64,000 nt of DNA from Vanilla planifolia (Eukaryota; Streptophyta; Magnoliopsida; Asparagales; Orchidaceae), in assembly GCA_023846275.1 (NCBI GenBank), contig CM043865.1:4886068-4950067 (forward strand). Reading direction: 5' to 3'. Of the stretch, positions 25,711 through 35,132 are shown in pieces (the first letter of the stretch is position 1; every line of letters begins with the position of its first letter). Position numbers and translations under genes: made by a program. The notes beneath the pieces were generated by a model. That model ran no database searches. It was not told where the DNA came from and worked only from the letters and a program-made list of their open reading frames with translations.

Positions 25711-26787
25711 CATACAATCCCAAAGGAATTAAGAGAAGTTCTTGTGTAATTCAAATTGCAAGCAATGAGAAGTTTAATGACTAACATCCTTATATGGAAC
25801 ATAACAGGAGCTATAGATAAAAATAAATTAGTTAGCTAAAAATTATTATCAAATCTTAAAAAAGCTTAATGGGTTTAATAGAACCTATGGTATATAATAA
25901 AAGTTGTAACAATTGACTTGTAAGCTAAAACTTGATCATTCCATGGACAACATATCAAATAAGATTTTGATTTTCTAGAAAAAAAGAAATCACTTGCCAA
26001 GCAGTTATGGATGAAGAATAATTTATTCACAGCTCTTAGCTAAACACCAAGATTAGAAGTTCTCGACTAACTACTCATTTGTTTATGCCAAGAGCTTTGT
26101 TGATAAGAGAAGAATATTATTGCAAAACCTCGATCAAATTGCTATGAACTTTATCATATTGTGGATGGTAGGTGGGGATTTTAATGAAACAATATCACTA
26201 GATAAGTATAAGGGGGTGAACTAGAATTAATTTAGGAATTTTTTTTATTGAGTTTATTCTTTACCTCCTATTCTTAAGTTTATTCTTTACCATGGTCTGG
26301 CAAGAGGAAGGACAGATGGGTTTGGAAAAGATTATATAGGGTGGTGTTAGTGAACCAAAAATATATAGATCAAATTAATATCCCCACAATTCAGCACTTA
26401 TGCAAAATAATCCAATCATGCATTACTCATTGTATATTTTTCTACAAAAATTTTAGAAACTCCTAAAAAATTTAGATTTCATAATATGTGGTTGTAATAT
26501 TGTTCATTCCTACAAATTAGAAGCTTTATATTAATTGTATGGCATGAAGGCTCTTGCTTTCAAATTAAAAAGATTGAGAGCTTACCTAAAAGAATAATTC
26601 AAAACAACATTTGGTAATATTTTTATAACTATTAAATTTGTTGAAGATATAATTACACTTAAAGAATCACAATGTCAAGCAAACCCAAATAATGAAATAA
26701 GGAATATGTAAACTTAAGTAAATAAAATTGTACTAGAAGCCAAAGATAGAAGGGATTCCTATTGATAATAAAAAGCTAGTACTAAAT
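25408..26787. repeat. Direct repeat Y (about 145 bp, 1.2 kb apart)
   Basis: The block with acttaaagaatcacaatgtc, caagcaaacccaaataatga and ctagaagccaaagatagaag occurs at 25408-25550 and 26641-26787 with few differences. The downstream copy lies in its natural LINE context, before the N-T-K-F-F-H-S segment. Confidence 0.85.
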
Positions 26788-27259
26788 GACTCATAGAGGG
26801 AGAAAATACTAAATTCTTTCATTCTATGATTAAAGAAGGAAGATCTATATTGAAGATCACAAATAATAAAGAATCTAAAAGAATATGAATCCAACAAGAG
26901 GATAAAATTATTGAAAATACTATTCTACATTTTTAAAACCTATTAAATACTATCAAAACAAGAAAAAAGATTTTTCTTTACTACATTCCCTTATTGGTAT
27001 CAGATAAAAAAATAAAATCATAATAATAAATATCACTATAGAAGAATTAAAAGGGACATTACTTCACATAGATTTACTCAATTCGCCAAATCATGATGTT
27101 TACAATAAAAGTTCACTCATTATTGAAATAAAATAGCTATTGATGTTTTGAATGTAGCTAAAGATTTTTTCAATAGATCTCTAATTCTCAAAAGAATACC
27201 AAGCACAAATATGACATTAATTCCTAATATTTTTAGACTTTAGATCGATTAGTTTATGC

Positions 27260-28200
27260 AACTTTACTGAAAAGCTATTTCTAAAATGACTTTTGATGGG
27301 TTCCAAATAAAAATGTTGGATTTGTTCATTACTTTTGGAAAAATTTTCAAAATTATTAGAAACAAAATTTAAATTTTCATTAGCAATTCATACAAGTTGA
27401 TAATAAAATTAAAATAAAAGATGGAATGTTAAGGAATTTATTAAGAATTTTAATTAATAGAAACATTAAAATTTAGATTTTATGTTTAATATGTGTAAAT
27501 TTTGCTAATAATGATATAACATATAATATTATAGCATTATGTCAATTTGAAATTATCTATGTTATATAATCTAATAAACTTGTTGACTTAAGAGACTTGG
27601 CATATCATTTATATTCTAATTTTATATTTTAATTTGCACATGATTGTAAAACTCTGTATTATAATATTATGTAACAAATAGAATTGGGTAATTTCAAATA
27701 TTCTAAAATAATGAATTACAATAGGGCCACAATAAATTTGAAAAAAAAGAAATTATATGTGAGAACATATAGTCTTTTTAAGATTTTTAAAAAAATTAAT
27801 GATAATTACTTGCATCTTATAGATTTATTATATTCTTATACATATTTTGGTTTAATTATTTATACTATTTTTTATTGTATTAACTTTTATAATTTATTTG
27901 TTAAACTCCTTAGAATTTTAATAGTATTTATATGACATATCATGTATCGATTACATAAAATGTTGACAACTATGATACTATATATGAGAATCTTATTCGT
28001 TAGTTGGTATAATGGAGTTTGTATTATTAAGTTTTGTGGATATGTTGATTATGTACAATTGGACAGTATATTCTAATTGTTTATTATATTTATATTTGAG
28101 ATATTTTGTTTATGTTGTATTTTGTTATAGGATTTTATTTTGATTTTACGTGCTAATTATATTGTTATTAGATAATTGTTTAATTTTGTTTTACCATCAA
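27260..28200. other. AT-rich DNA without recognisable features
   Basis: Extremely AT-rich. An 83-codon ORF at 27684-27935 is built from Lys, Ile, Tyr, Asn and Phe codons and looks like a chance ORF. Its left end abuts LINE remains and its right end abuts the presumed old LTR. Confidence 0.5.
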
Positions 28201-30125
28201 GTCTATACTTAAAGTCTTTTATATGTCTTCAAATGTTTATTTATTATTTTTTAATCTATTAATTTTTTTAGATGTTATAGTTTGATTAGGTGTCTTAACA
28301 CTAAGGGTATTCTCACCTTATCAAATTAAGCCATGCTGCTACTAAAGTTATCTTCACCCTATCAAATGAGATTATGGTACTAATAAAGGTATCATCATCA
28401 GATATCATCTAATGAGGATAATATTTTAGAGAAATATCTATTATTATTTATCATTCCATCACTTTTAAATAAATTTATAAAATATGTCATGTATCAATAT
28501 AACAAATTAATTTTTTAATTATTACTTATACATCCATATCCCATTATGTAAACACTTTCTTGTGAAAACTTTAGATTTCATATAAATCAAATATATATGA
28601 TATATGAATAAATCACATATGCATAAAATACTAGGTAATCATTTCATATAAAAATATCAAATAATTAGTAAAATAATTATATAAGAAATCACTTAAAATA
28701 CATATGAGTTTGTTATTGTATTTATGTCTTAGTTACTAGGTTGATCACCTAAATTTAAGATGAAATCCTCTTGTCTAATGCCTAACTTTTTTTATTTCCT
28801 ATAATATCATGTATATATGAATTATTAAATATTTTTTTAATATGTAAATGACACAAATACAATTGATCATAAATCTTTCAAAATTATGTCCTCTATTACT
28901 ATCTTTCTACACTATTAACATATTGTCCTTTGGTCCTTATGTATAGTATTTTTTCAATAGAACATTTTTACAATGTTGTACATCAAATACCCCAAAGCAT
29001 ATAATACCTTTAAACTCCTTTGCCATCCATTATGAAGTAACATCATTTCTTTTAGTCTCACTATCTTTAACTTAATTTACATACTTTGCATCCCATATAT
29101 TATACATTCCTTGATAATCTATTTTTTTAGATCTATCTTAACATATTATATCTTGAACCCACTGTATGACATATTTAGTTATACTAAACACTCCATTAGC
29201 ATAAAAAATTATTATTAGCACTCTCTGAATCTAGGTAACATATTATATGTTAGAGCCAATATATCTTATGCTCAATCTCTATCAGGCTAACTTACTAAAT
29301 TGACTTGACTTGAACTTATCATACATCTAGTCCAATGTACAATATATTCTTATATAGACAAAAATATACTCATAACAATGTGATCCATTTTTAATCGAAA
29401 TCATTTCAAATCCTTTCATACCCTCTAAACTAAAATCTCTCCAATTCCAACAACTACAACTCTGTCACTTTTCACCTAAAACCCAAAAAATTAAATCAAA
29501 GGAATTGAATTTCTTACCACTCCAACTATCTTACTCCTCCATTTTGTTGTTGAAATAAAATCTCAATTATTGCTTCCTCCTTTTGATTTCCAACAATAGT
29601 AATTCAAACTCTTTTTTGGTTCTATCCCTCTTTAACTTATTTTCTTAAATTCCTCTCTTAAATTCTTACTCTTCCTTCTTGTAGTTGAGCCTTTCCTCCC
29701 TCTTATTCTCTTTCTCTCTATTTTGCTCACTTCCTTTCTCTCTTTTTACCTCCTTCTCTAGTCATATCTATCTTTTTATCTTAACCTTAATTAAAGAGAT
29801 AGGTATTAAAAAAATGTCAAATTATGATTTTTCTCTTCAATAATTCTTAAAATTATATTTGTGTCATTTTTCTTTTAAAATTTATATATAATTTATAAAT
29901 CTCTTAAAATTATAAAACATAATATAATTATATTTTCCTCGAAGAGATATTTTTAATAATATGTTCAAATAAAATCTTTAATTTTATTTAATATCATGAC
30001 ATAGATTTCAATAAGTATTGTATTTTAAAAGATTAACTTCATTTTATTGAAATATATATAATTACAACTCTACTTACTCTTAAAATTTATGACATATTAT
30101 ACATACAAAATTTTCAAGTGTTAAA
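28200..30125 (-). repeat. Decayed LTR of an old minus-strand chromovirus
   Basis: The right edge is placed at 30125 because the minus strand there reads gattttaaca, directly after a PPT-like agggtgga and the end of pol. The young element has gattgtaaca at its LTR start. Inside, tgaggataatattttagaga (28414) matches, in reverse, the gtgaggataatgttctc block next to the hairpins of the young LTRs. The left edge is unclear; a 2.2-kb length would put it near 27.9 kb. It is heavily mutated toward A/T. Confidence 0.55.
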
Positions 30126-31190
30126 ATCCACCCTCATAAAAGTTTATCTCGAAATTTAAAGAAGTTTTGGATATTGATTAATTATATCTATTTCAACTTG
30201 CTAGGTAGTTTTTCTTATTAATTTATCTTTTCATAATTAATTATTAGAATTATTTTATTCCTTTTATCTAAGATTTGTAATAGTATTTTTTTATTAGACA
30301 AGTTCAATTTAACTTCATTGTCTTGACTAATATAATTGAAATATAAGGATCTATAATGTATTTTGTAAAGATTAAACATGAAATACATTATGAATTCTTA
30401 ATAATCATGGGGTAAAGCAATGAAGTATGCCATTTATCCAAGTCTTTTAGGAATTTAATAATTTGATTTATATAGATCTATGTCAACATTTCTATTGCAT
30501 AAGTCATTTTAATAATCATGAACTAAGCTTATTTGGTTAGTCTATCCACAATCACTTATGTAAAATCATAACTTGTTTCTTATTTAAGTATTCTTATAAC
30601 AAAATTCATAATCACTTCTTTTCATTTTTATTCAAACATAATTAAATTTTGTAACAGCCCAACTAACTTTTATTATTCTCTTTTAACTTGTTAATAAGTT
30701 AAACATCTTTTAACTCCATTTAAGACATCCTTTTTCATACTTGGATACCAATATCTTTGTTTCCATTTTTTGTGTATCTTATTTTTTCAATGATAAATTG
30801 AATATTTGAAATCATGGACATCTTTCAATAGCAGTTCTTAAAGTTTTTAATGTTTAAATGTACACAATTTATTATAGTCTAAACACTCCATTTTGACTTA
30901 ATTTAAAATCAAACTTGTTTCATTTTTTAACCTTTTTAATTAACATTTATAATTTTAAATCTTTAACTTGATCTTCATTTATTAACTCCAATTAGTATAG
31001 TCTTATTGATAAATTATTTAATAATATTATATGAGTCTACACATCTATCTTTAACTATAATCTATACATCTCAAAGCTAGTTAATACAAGAGCATCTAAC
31101 ATTAGTTCACAAACACATATTCATTGACAACATACTAATTTCACAAATCTTTTGATACAAAATTTGGTTTAAAATTACTAAAAAAGTGCC
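30126..31190 (-). pseudogene. Old chromovirus pol, integrase core to chromodomain (3' half)
   Basis: Read on the minus strand, the C-terminus at 30200-30156 is Q-V-E-I-D-I-I-N-Q-Y-P-K-L-L plus stop, matching the chromodomain tail of the young element (V-E-T-Y-M-I-N-Q-Y-P-E-L-F). H-N-V-F-H-V lies near 30370, and integrase sequence with V-I-V-D-R-L-T-K near 30535-30556 and I-M-N-F-V-I near 30605. There are many stops, mostly of C-to-T origin. The rest of this element is on the far side of the young insertion. Confidence 0.8.
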
Positions 31191-31194
31191 TAAA

Positions 31195-31418
31195 TTTGAA
31201 ATTTTTTTATATATTTTGCTGTCCGTCACTGTGTACCATCGTCATCATCGTCGTAATAGCTGCTATTGCAGCCCAAGCTGACATGCATGCTCGCATGACC
31301 CAATTAACATGAGAACACTATTTGACTTGCACTTGACGACGTCTACTGCTAACCCAATAGTCCTACCTACCTCTTCTGCCCAACCTGTGGCCTTACCCAA
31401 AAATTAAACCAGTAGTTT
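31195..31418. other. GC-richer island at the insertion site of the young element (left half)
   Basis: The sequence changes abruptly from AT-rich old pol to about 50% GC around 31210 and stays so up to the LTR. The same character resumes at 40645-40720 on the other side. It is not chromovirus pol and seems to be an older insert or captured DNA within it. No ORF or termini are recognisable. Confidence 0.4.
31414..31418. repeat. Target-site duplication AGTTT (left; right copy at 40645-40649)
   Basis: AGTTT lies directly before TGTAACA and again directly after the terminal TGACA. Five bases is the usual length for Ty3/gypsy integrases. Confidence 0.92.
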
Positions 31419-31727
31419 TGTAACAACTCTAATTTTCTCTTATTTGTATATTTTTTTATAGAAAGAGCTCTGTGAGACGAATCCAACGATGTTTAATTTG
31501 TAATTTCGGAGCTCTAATGAATAAATTATGAATTTTTGAAGATTTGGGATAAATTTGTAACGTAGAGGATAGATCTGTAAATTTTAAATGTCGGCTTAGT
31601 TCAAATCTGATTGGCGGAGGATATATTTGCAAATATAAAATTTATAGGGGGTTTTATGCAAAAGAGCTGTTTTACGACACACCTGGCCGTTGCTTCGGGA
31701 GAGTTTGACACATATCTGCAGCAGCGT

Positions 31728-31737
31728 TTATATAATC
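31728..31737 (+). promoter_or_regulatory. TATA-like box in the 5' LTR
   Basis: ttatataatc lies about 310 bp into the LTR in a region with mixed composition. In the second family cttaaatac is found at a similar offset (about 335 bp). If used, transcription would start near 31765 and the hairpins and minisatellite would be in the transcript. An identical copy lies in the 3' LTR. Confidence 0.4.
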
Positions 31738-32108
31738 CGGTGAATTACGTTGCGAAAATTCGACTGCATGCAGCTGCAATGAGAGATTCCGGAGTGCGAG
31801 GTTCTGCAACAAACGTTACGGCCGGCGAGGATTTCCGGCAAGCGACAGTGAAGGCCGGTGAAGGCTTCCGTAAGGTAAAAAAAATATTTTTTTTTATTCG
31901 TCGTTAGGGTTATTTAATTTTCCGGTGAGCGGGGGAGACCGAGAGGAGGAAGCCGAGCCGGATTCGGTCGATTCAGCACATGAAACAGCCGATCCAGCGC
32001 CGGCGAAAGATTTCGGCTTCGTCGGACGCGAGAGAGAGAGGGGGGACTGCGTGAACCGGTCCAGGCTTTGGACCGGGTTACGCCGTTGAACCGGATGCCG
32101 AGGCGCGC

Positions 32109-32249
32109 GGTCCAGCACGTCGAGCGCGCGGTCCAGCGCCCAGCGCGTGCGGTCCAGCACGCCGAGCACCCGGTCCAGCGCCGAGAGCGCGCGGTCCAGC
32201 GCGCCGAGCGCCCGGTCCAGTGTCGGGCGCGGGCGGTCCAGCGCCCGCG
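32109..32249 (+). repeat. GC-rich 21-bp minisatellite in the 5' LTR (6 units)
   Basis: Six 21-bp units each begin ggtccag and continue with cgc/cgag variants. A seventh partial unit runs into gcccgcgtaagcc. The 3' LTR has seven units. The 21-bp period is a multiple of three, which keeps several frames open on both strands. Confidence 0.95.
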
Positions 32250-32869
32250 TAAGCCAGATTTACTTTTTGAAAATCCATTTGGAAAAGCTTTTAGAAAGCT
32301 TTTTCTGCGCGGGCGGTCCAGCGCCGAACGTGCGCGCGGTCCAGCGGGCGGTTCAGTGCCGCGTAAGCCCATCTTTTGGGATTAGTTTGGGGTGTGTTTG
32401 GGAAAGCTTTTAGAAAGCAGAATTTTTAACTATTTGGGAATAATTTTTAGAAAAAGCAACTTTTGGCAAATAAACATATTTTAACTTGATTATGTTTGCA
32501 CTATGGCCTTGTAGGACATCAAGAAAACCAATTAGAAGTTGACAAGAAAAATTTGGTACAACAAATCCAGGTAGAATAATTTCCTAACCCTGTGATGTAG
32601 CACGATATTATGTGTTTTTACATTCTTTTCTTACTGTTATAAAATTTTGATTGTTGCATATGTTTATGGCATAAAAAGGAAGAAATATTATGGTATGGAT
32701 TACTTATGTATTTGCATGAAAAAGGAAAAAAAAAATACATGGTATGATAATGAAATCAAAAGAAAGAAACAATATGGAAAAAAAGATATCTTTTGATATG
32801 GCATAATTGTTTGGAATCATGATTGAAAATGGTAGAAAAAAATGGATTCCCAGAGAACATTATCCTCAC

Positions 32870-33071
32870 CACTAGGCTCAGCGTGTGGGATCGCAGGGTA
32901 TCGATCTTCGGATCAGATATCTGCCTAGTGTTATGTGCTATGACTCCATGATGATTACACCAGGCTCAGCGTGTTGGATCGCAGGGTATGGTACCATACC
33001 TGCCTGGTGGCACTAGGCTCAGCGTGTTGGATCGCAGGGTATCGATCTTCGGATCAGATATCTGCCTAGTG
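32870..33071 (+). other. Triple hairpin array in the 5' LTR
   Basis: Three hairpins lie at 32870-32930, 32958-33009 and 33011-33071. The outer stems are cactagg/cctagtg in the first and third and caccagg/cctggtg in the middle one. The inner stems start gcagg and end with t/cctgc, with one bulged G. The first and third are capped by gatc-ttcg-gatc, a C(TTCG)G tetraloop. The middle one has a palindromic gtatg-gtac-catac top. It is present again in the 3' LTR and, diverged, in element 2. Confidence 0.85.
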
Positions 33072-33607
33072 TTATGTGCTTGGTTGGATGCCGGCTATAG
33101 GACAGTCATTGATGATTGGATCCAGAGGATAATGCGTCAAAAGGAATTGGGCCCGGTAATAAGCACAATATAAGGAACTTGCATTTCTTTATGGCTTTCA
33201 TTTGGCATTATCTTATATGTATGTATGACATTCATCTTTACTGTTAATGGTATTTGTTATGCCTTTTATTTTCTTGGTTAAATATGTGGATTTATCTACT
33301 GAGATTTATAAAATCTCATTTAGTGCTTACATCACAGGTCATGAAACCACTACACCGAGAACTGAGAATGATGTTGTTACAGGAGAGCCCTTTCCAAGAG
33401 ATGTGTGAGAGGGAAAATTTTAGTGTGATTAAATGTTTAAAAACATGTCTTTATATATATACTTTGGATTTTGAGTTAGTGTTTGTCTTACCGTCGGGTC
33501 CCCACCTTTGGTTTGTTTATTTGTCCTCACTTAAATGCTGTATTTGGCGACTCTGATGATAACTTTGTGACATAATGGTATTAGATGTCGGTGGGGGCTT
33601 GACAAGG

Positions 33608-33620
33608 TGGTATCAGAGCC
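33608..33620 (+). other. Primer-binding site, initiator Met-tRNA
   Basis: TGGTATCAGAGCC starts three bases after the 5' LTR and is complementary to the 3' end of plant initiator methionine tRNA, the usual primer in Tekay/Del elements. Confidence 0.93.
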
Positions 33621-33760
33621 TTGGTTTAGAAATAGGTGGGAAATGAGTGTGAGGACACCAGCACAGCATATGCATTTGCATCTTTAGTGTTATTTCTCAT
33701 AGAGATATTAGTTGTTAAATAACTTATATGGTTTTGTAGGATTGCAATATCCTTTACATC

Positions 33761-35029
33761 ATGGAAAGATCTGAATCTGGAAATATGGAAAAGGAAAAAG
33801 AAAGAGAGCAACAAGGAGATACCCAGCAGGAATTAGCGCAAACTCTAATCTCTTTGTTACGATCCATTGGAAGCACTAGTAGTCACAGAGAAGAGGCATC
33901 TATTGATTTAGTGGTTGACCAATTTCAGCGGATGCACCCTCCTTCTTTTGCTGGGGATGAGGATCCTATGGTTGCTGAAAACTGGCTAGAACAAATAAAT
34001 ATTATCTTTGAAGGGATATCTTGTCCAGATAATAGAAAAGTGGCTTTGGCAATTTTGGTACTCAAAGATGCTGCTAGATTGTGGTGGAGTTCTCGACATC
34101 GACTTCGATTTTCTAGCCGACCAATGAAAGATATTTCCTGGGAAGATTTTACAAAAGAATTTGAGCAATGGTATATGCCTCTGTCAATCAAAGCCAAAAT
34201 GAGGGAAGAATTGAATAATCTCAGGCAAGAAAAACTATCAGTTACTGCATATGAAATCAAATTCTCCCACTTAGCTAAATATGTACCCCAGTTAGTAACA
34301 CCTGAAGAACAACGATGCTACATGTTTCGACGAGGTTTACGGGATGAAATTCGGGCAGCTTTAGTAGCCGTTCGAACAACAAACTATGTGGAGTTACTGG
34401 AGCATGCCCGCACGGTTGAGCTCGAACTCAGTTTGTTGGCAACTAGCAAAGAGGAAGAGAAGAAAAGAATTGATCCTCTAAAGTCTAAATTCAGATTCAC
34501 AGGAAAAAGAGGTAGTCCGAGTTTTTCAAGAGAAGAAACGTCCACTTATTCAAGATTTAGTAGGTTCAGACCATATGGACCGAGTACTAGCAGAACTAGT
34601 TGGCGTTCAGATGGGACGAGTAGATGCGTGAAATGTGGAAAATGGCATATGGGAGAATGCAGATCAGAGTTTATCCGACCAGTCAGATGTTACATATGCG
34701 AAGAACTAGGGCGTTTTGCTCGAGATTGCCCAAAGTTATTTGAATTGAAAAATGTCAGTGCTTCAACCAGTGGAGGTAGAGAGGATGCAAGTCGAGGTAA
34801 AGGCCGCGGATCTACGACAACTTCAGGTGCTGTGGTTAGAGGTGGAGCAACAGGAAGGGGAGGTCAGGCACGTATTTATTCGATCACTCAGCAAGATGCT
34901 CCACACTCTACTGATGTTATTATAGGTATGCTCGTGTTATACAAATTTTTTTTTTTCATATACTCTTTGATTTTGGAGCCTCTTATTCTATTATATTCAT
35001 TAATGCACTCTATTAATATCATTATATAG
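33761..35029 (+). pseudogene. gag of element 1 (damaged zinc knuckle, run-on into a duplicated protease start)
   Basis: The ORF has 422 codons from ATG 33761. The retrotransposon gag domain is near residues 60-220, with L-W-W-S-S-R-H-R and E-E-F-x-x-W. An arginine/serine-rich stretch follows, then a C-x2-C-x3-H-M-G-E-C motif and a second knuckle at 34688-34729. In that knuckle the histidine codon is CGT (34712-34714), so zinc binding should fail; element 2 keeps CAC. After residue 380 the frame enters a diverged copy of the protease start and stops at 35027-35029. An acceptor-like tttgtag lies just before the start region (33739). Confidence 0.85.
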
Positions 35030-35132
35030 GTATGTTAGTGTTTCACAACTTACCTGTTTCTGTACTTTTTGATTGTGGAGCATCACATTCCTTTATATCC
35101 ATCACTGCATCAAGACGAATAAATGTCATATT
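34925..35132 (+). repeat. 104-bp tandem duplication at the gag-protease junction
   Basis: ggtatg begins one copy at 34925 and the next at 35029. The two then share the pattern gtgttt/a-acaaa/ctt, cttttttgat/ctttgat, tggagc, ca/t-cattc and tatattcat/tatccat. They differ at roughly a third of positions, far more than the LTRs do. The first copy also has a long T run. Since 104 is not a multiple of three, it separates gag and pol frames. Confidence 0.75.

Larger units (their letters stand above)
25310..27250 (+). mobile_element. Rearranged, decayed L1-type LINE fragments
   Basis: Coding scraps occur in LINE ORF2 order: L-I-W-N-I-T-G near 25790 (endonuclease start), G-G-D-F-N-E-T near 26172, P-W-S-G-K-R-K-D-R-W-V near 26290, A-F-K-L-K-R-L-R near 26560, N-T-K-F-F-H-S-M-I-K near 26805, and an RT-start-like stretch near 27060. 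Stops and frame changes are frequent. Two segments of it are also present upstream as direct repeats (25310-25398 with 25626-25710, and 25408-25550 with 26641-26787). That suggests a second LINE copy missing the middle. Confidence 0.7.
31419..33604 (+). repeat. 5' LTR of element 1
   Basis: 2186 bp, TG...CA. It contains a TATA-like box (31728), a GC-rich 21-bp minisatellite with six units (32109-32234), three hairpins (32870-33071) and splice-site-like motifs (31875, 32513, 32571). The long ORFs that cross its GC-rich part on both strands are products of the 21-bp period. Confidence 0.95.

Noticed and set aside
27684..27935. 83-codon ORF rich in Tyr, Ile, Asn, Phe
   Set aside because: Pure low-complexity AT codon use in the most AT-rich part of the window; no domain.
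31611..31907. 98-codon ORF in the LTRs (also at 38630), identical in both copies
   Set aside because: The identity simply reflects LTR identity. It is not conserved in the LTR of element 2, and the start falls on a non-ATG codon. I treat it as chance.
31894..32413. Overlapping ORFs of 60-150 codons on both strands with repeating peptides (Trp-Thr-Ala-Arg or Ala-Val-Gln-Arg)
   Set aside because: They come from the 21-bp period of the LTR minisatellite, which keeps several frames open. The same set recurs in the 3' LTR (38913-39453). No known domain and no start context.
32870..33071. Reading the three LTR hairpins as microRNA precursors or a CRISPR-like array
   Set aside because: Stems are short and bulged with tetraloops, spacing is not that of miRNA precursors, and this is a plant LTR. 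CRISPR arrays do not occur here.
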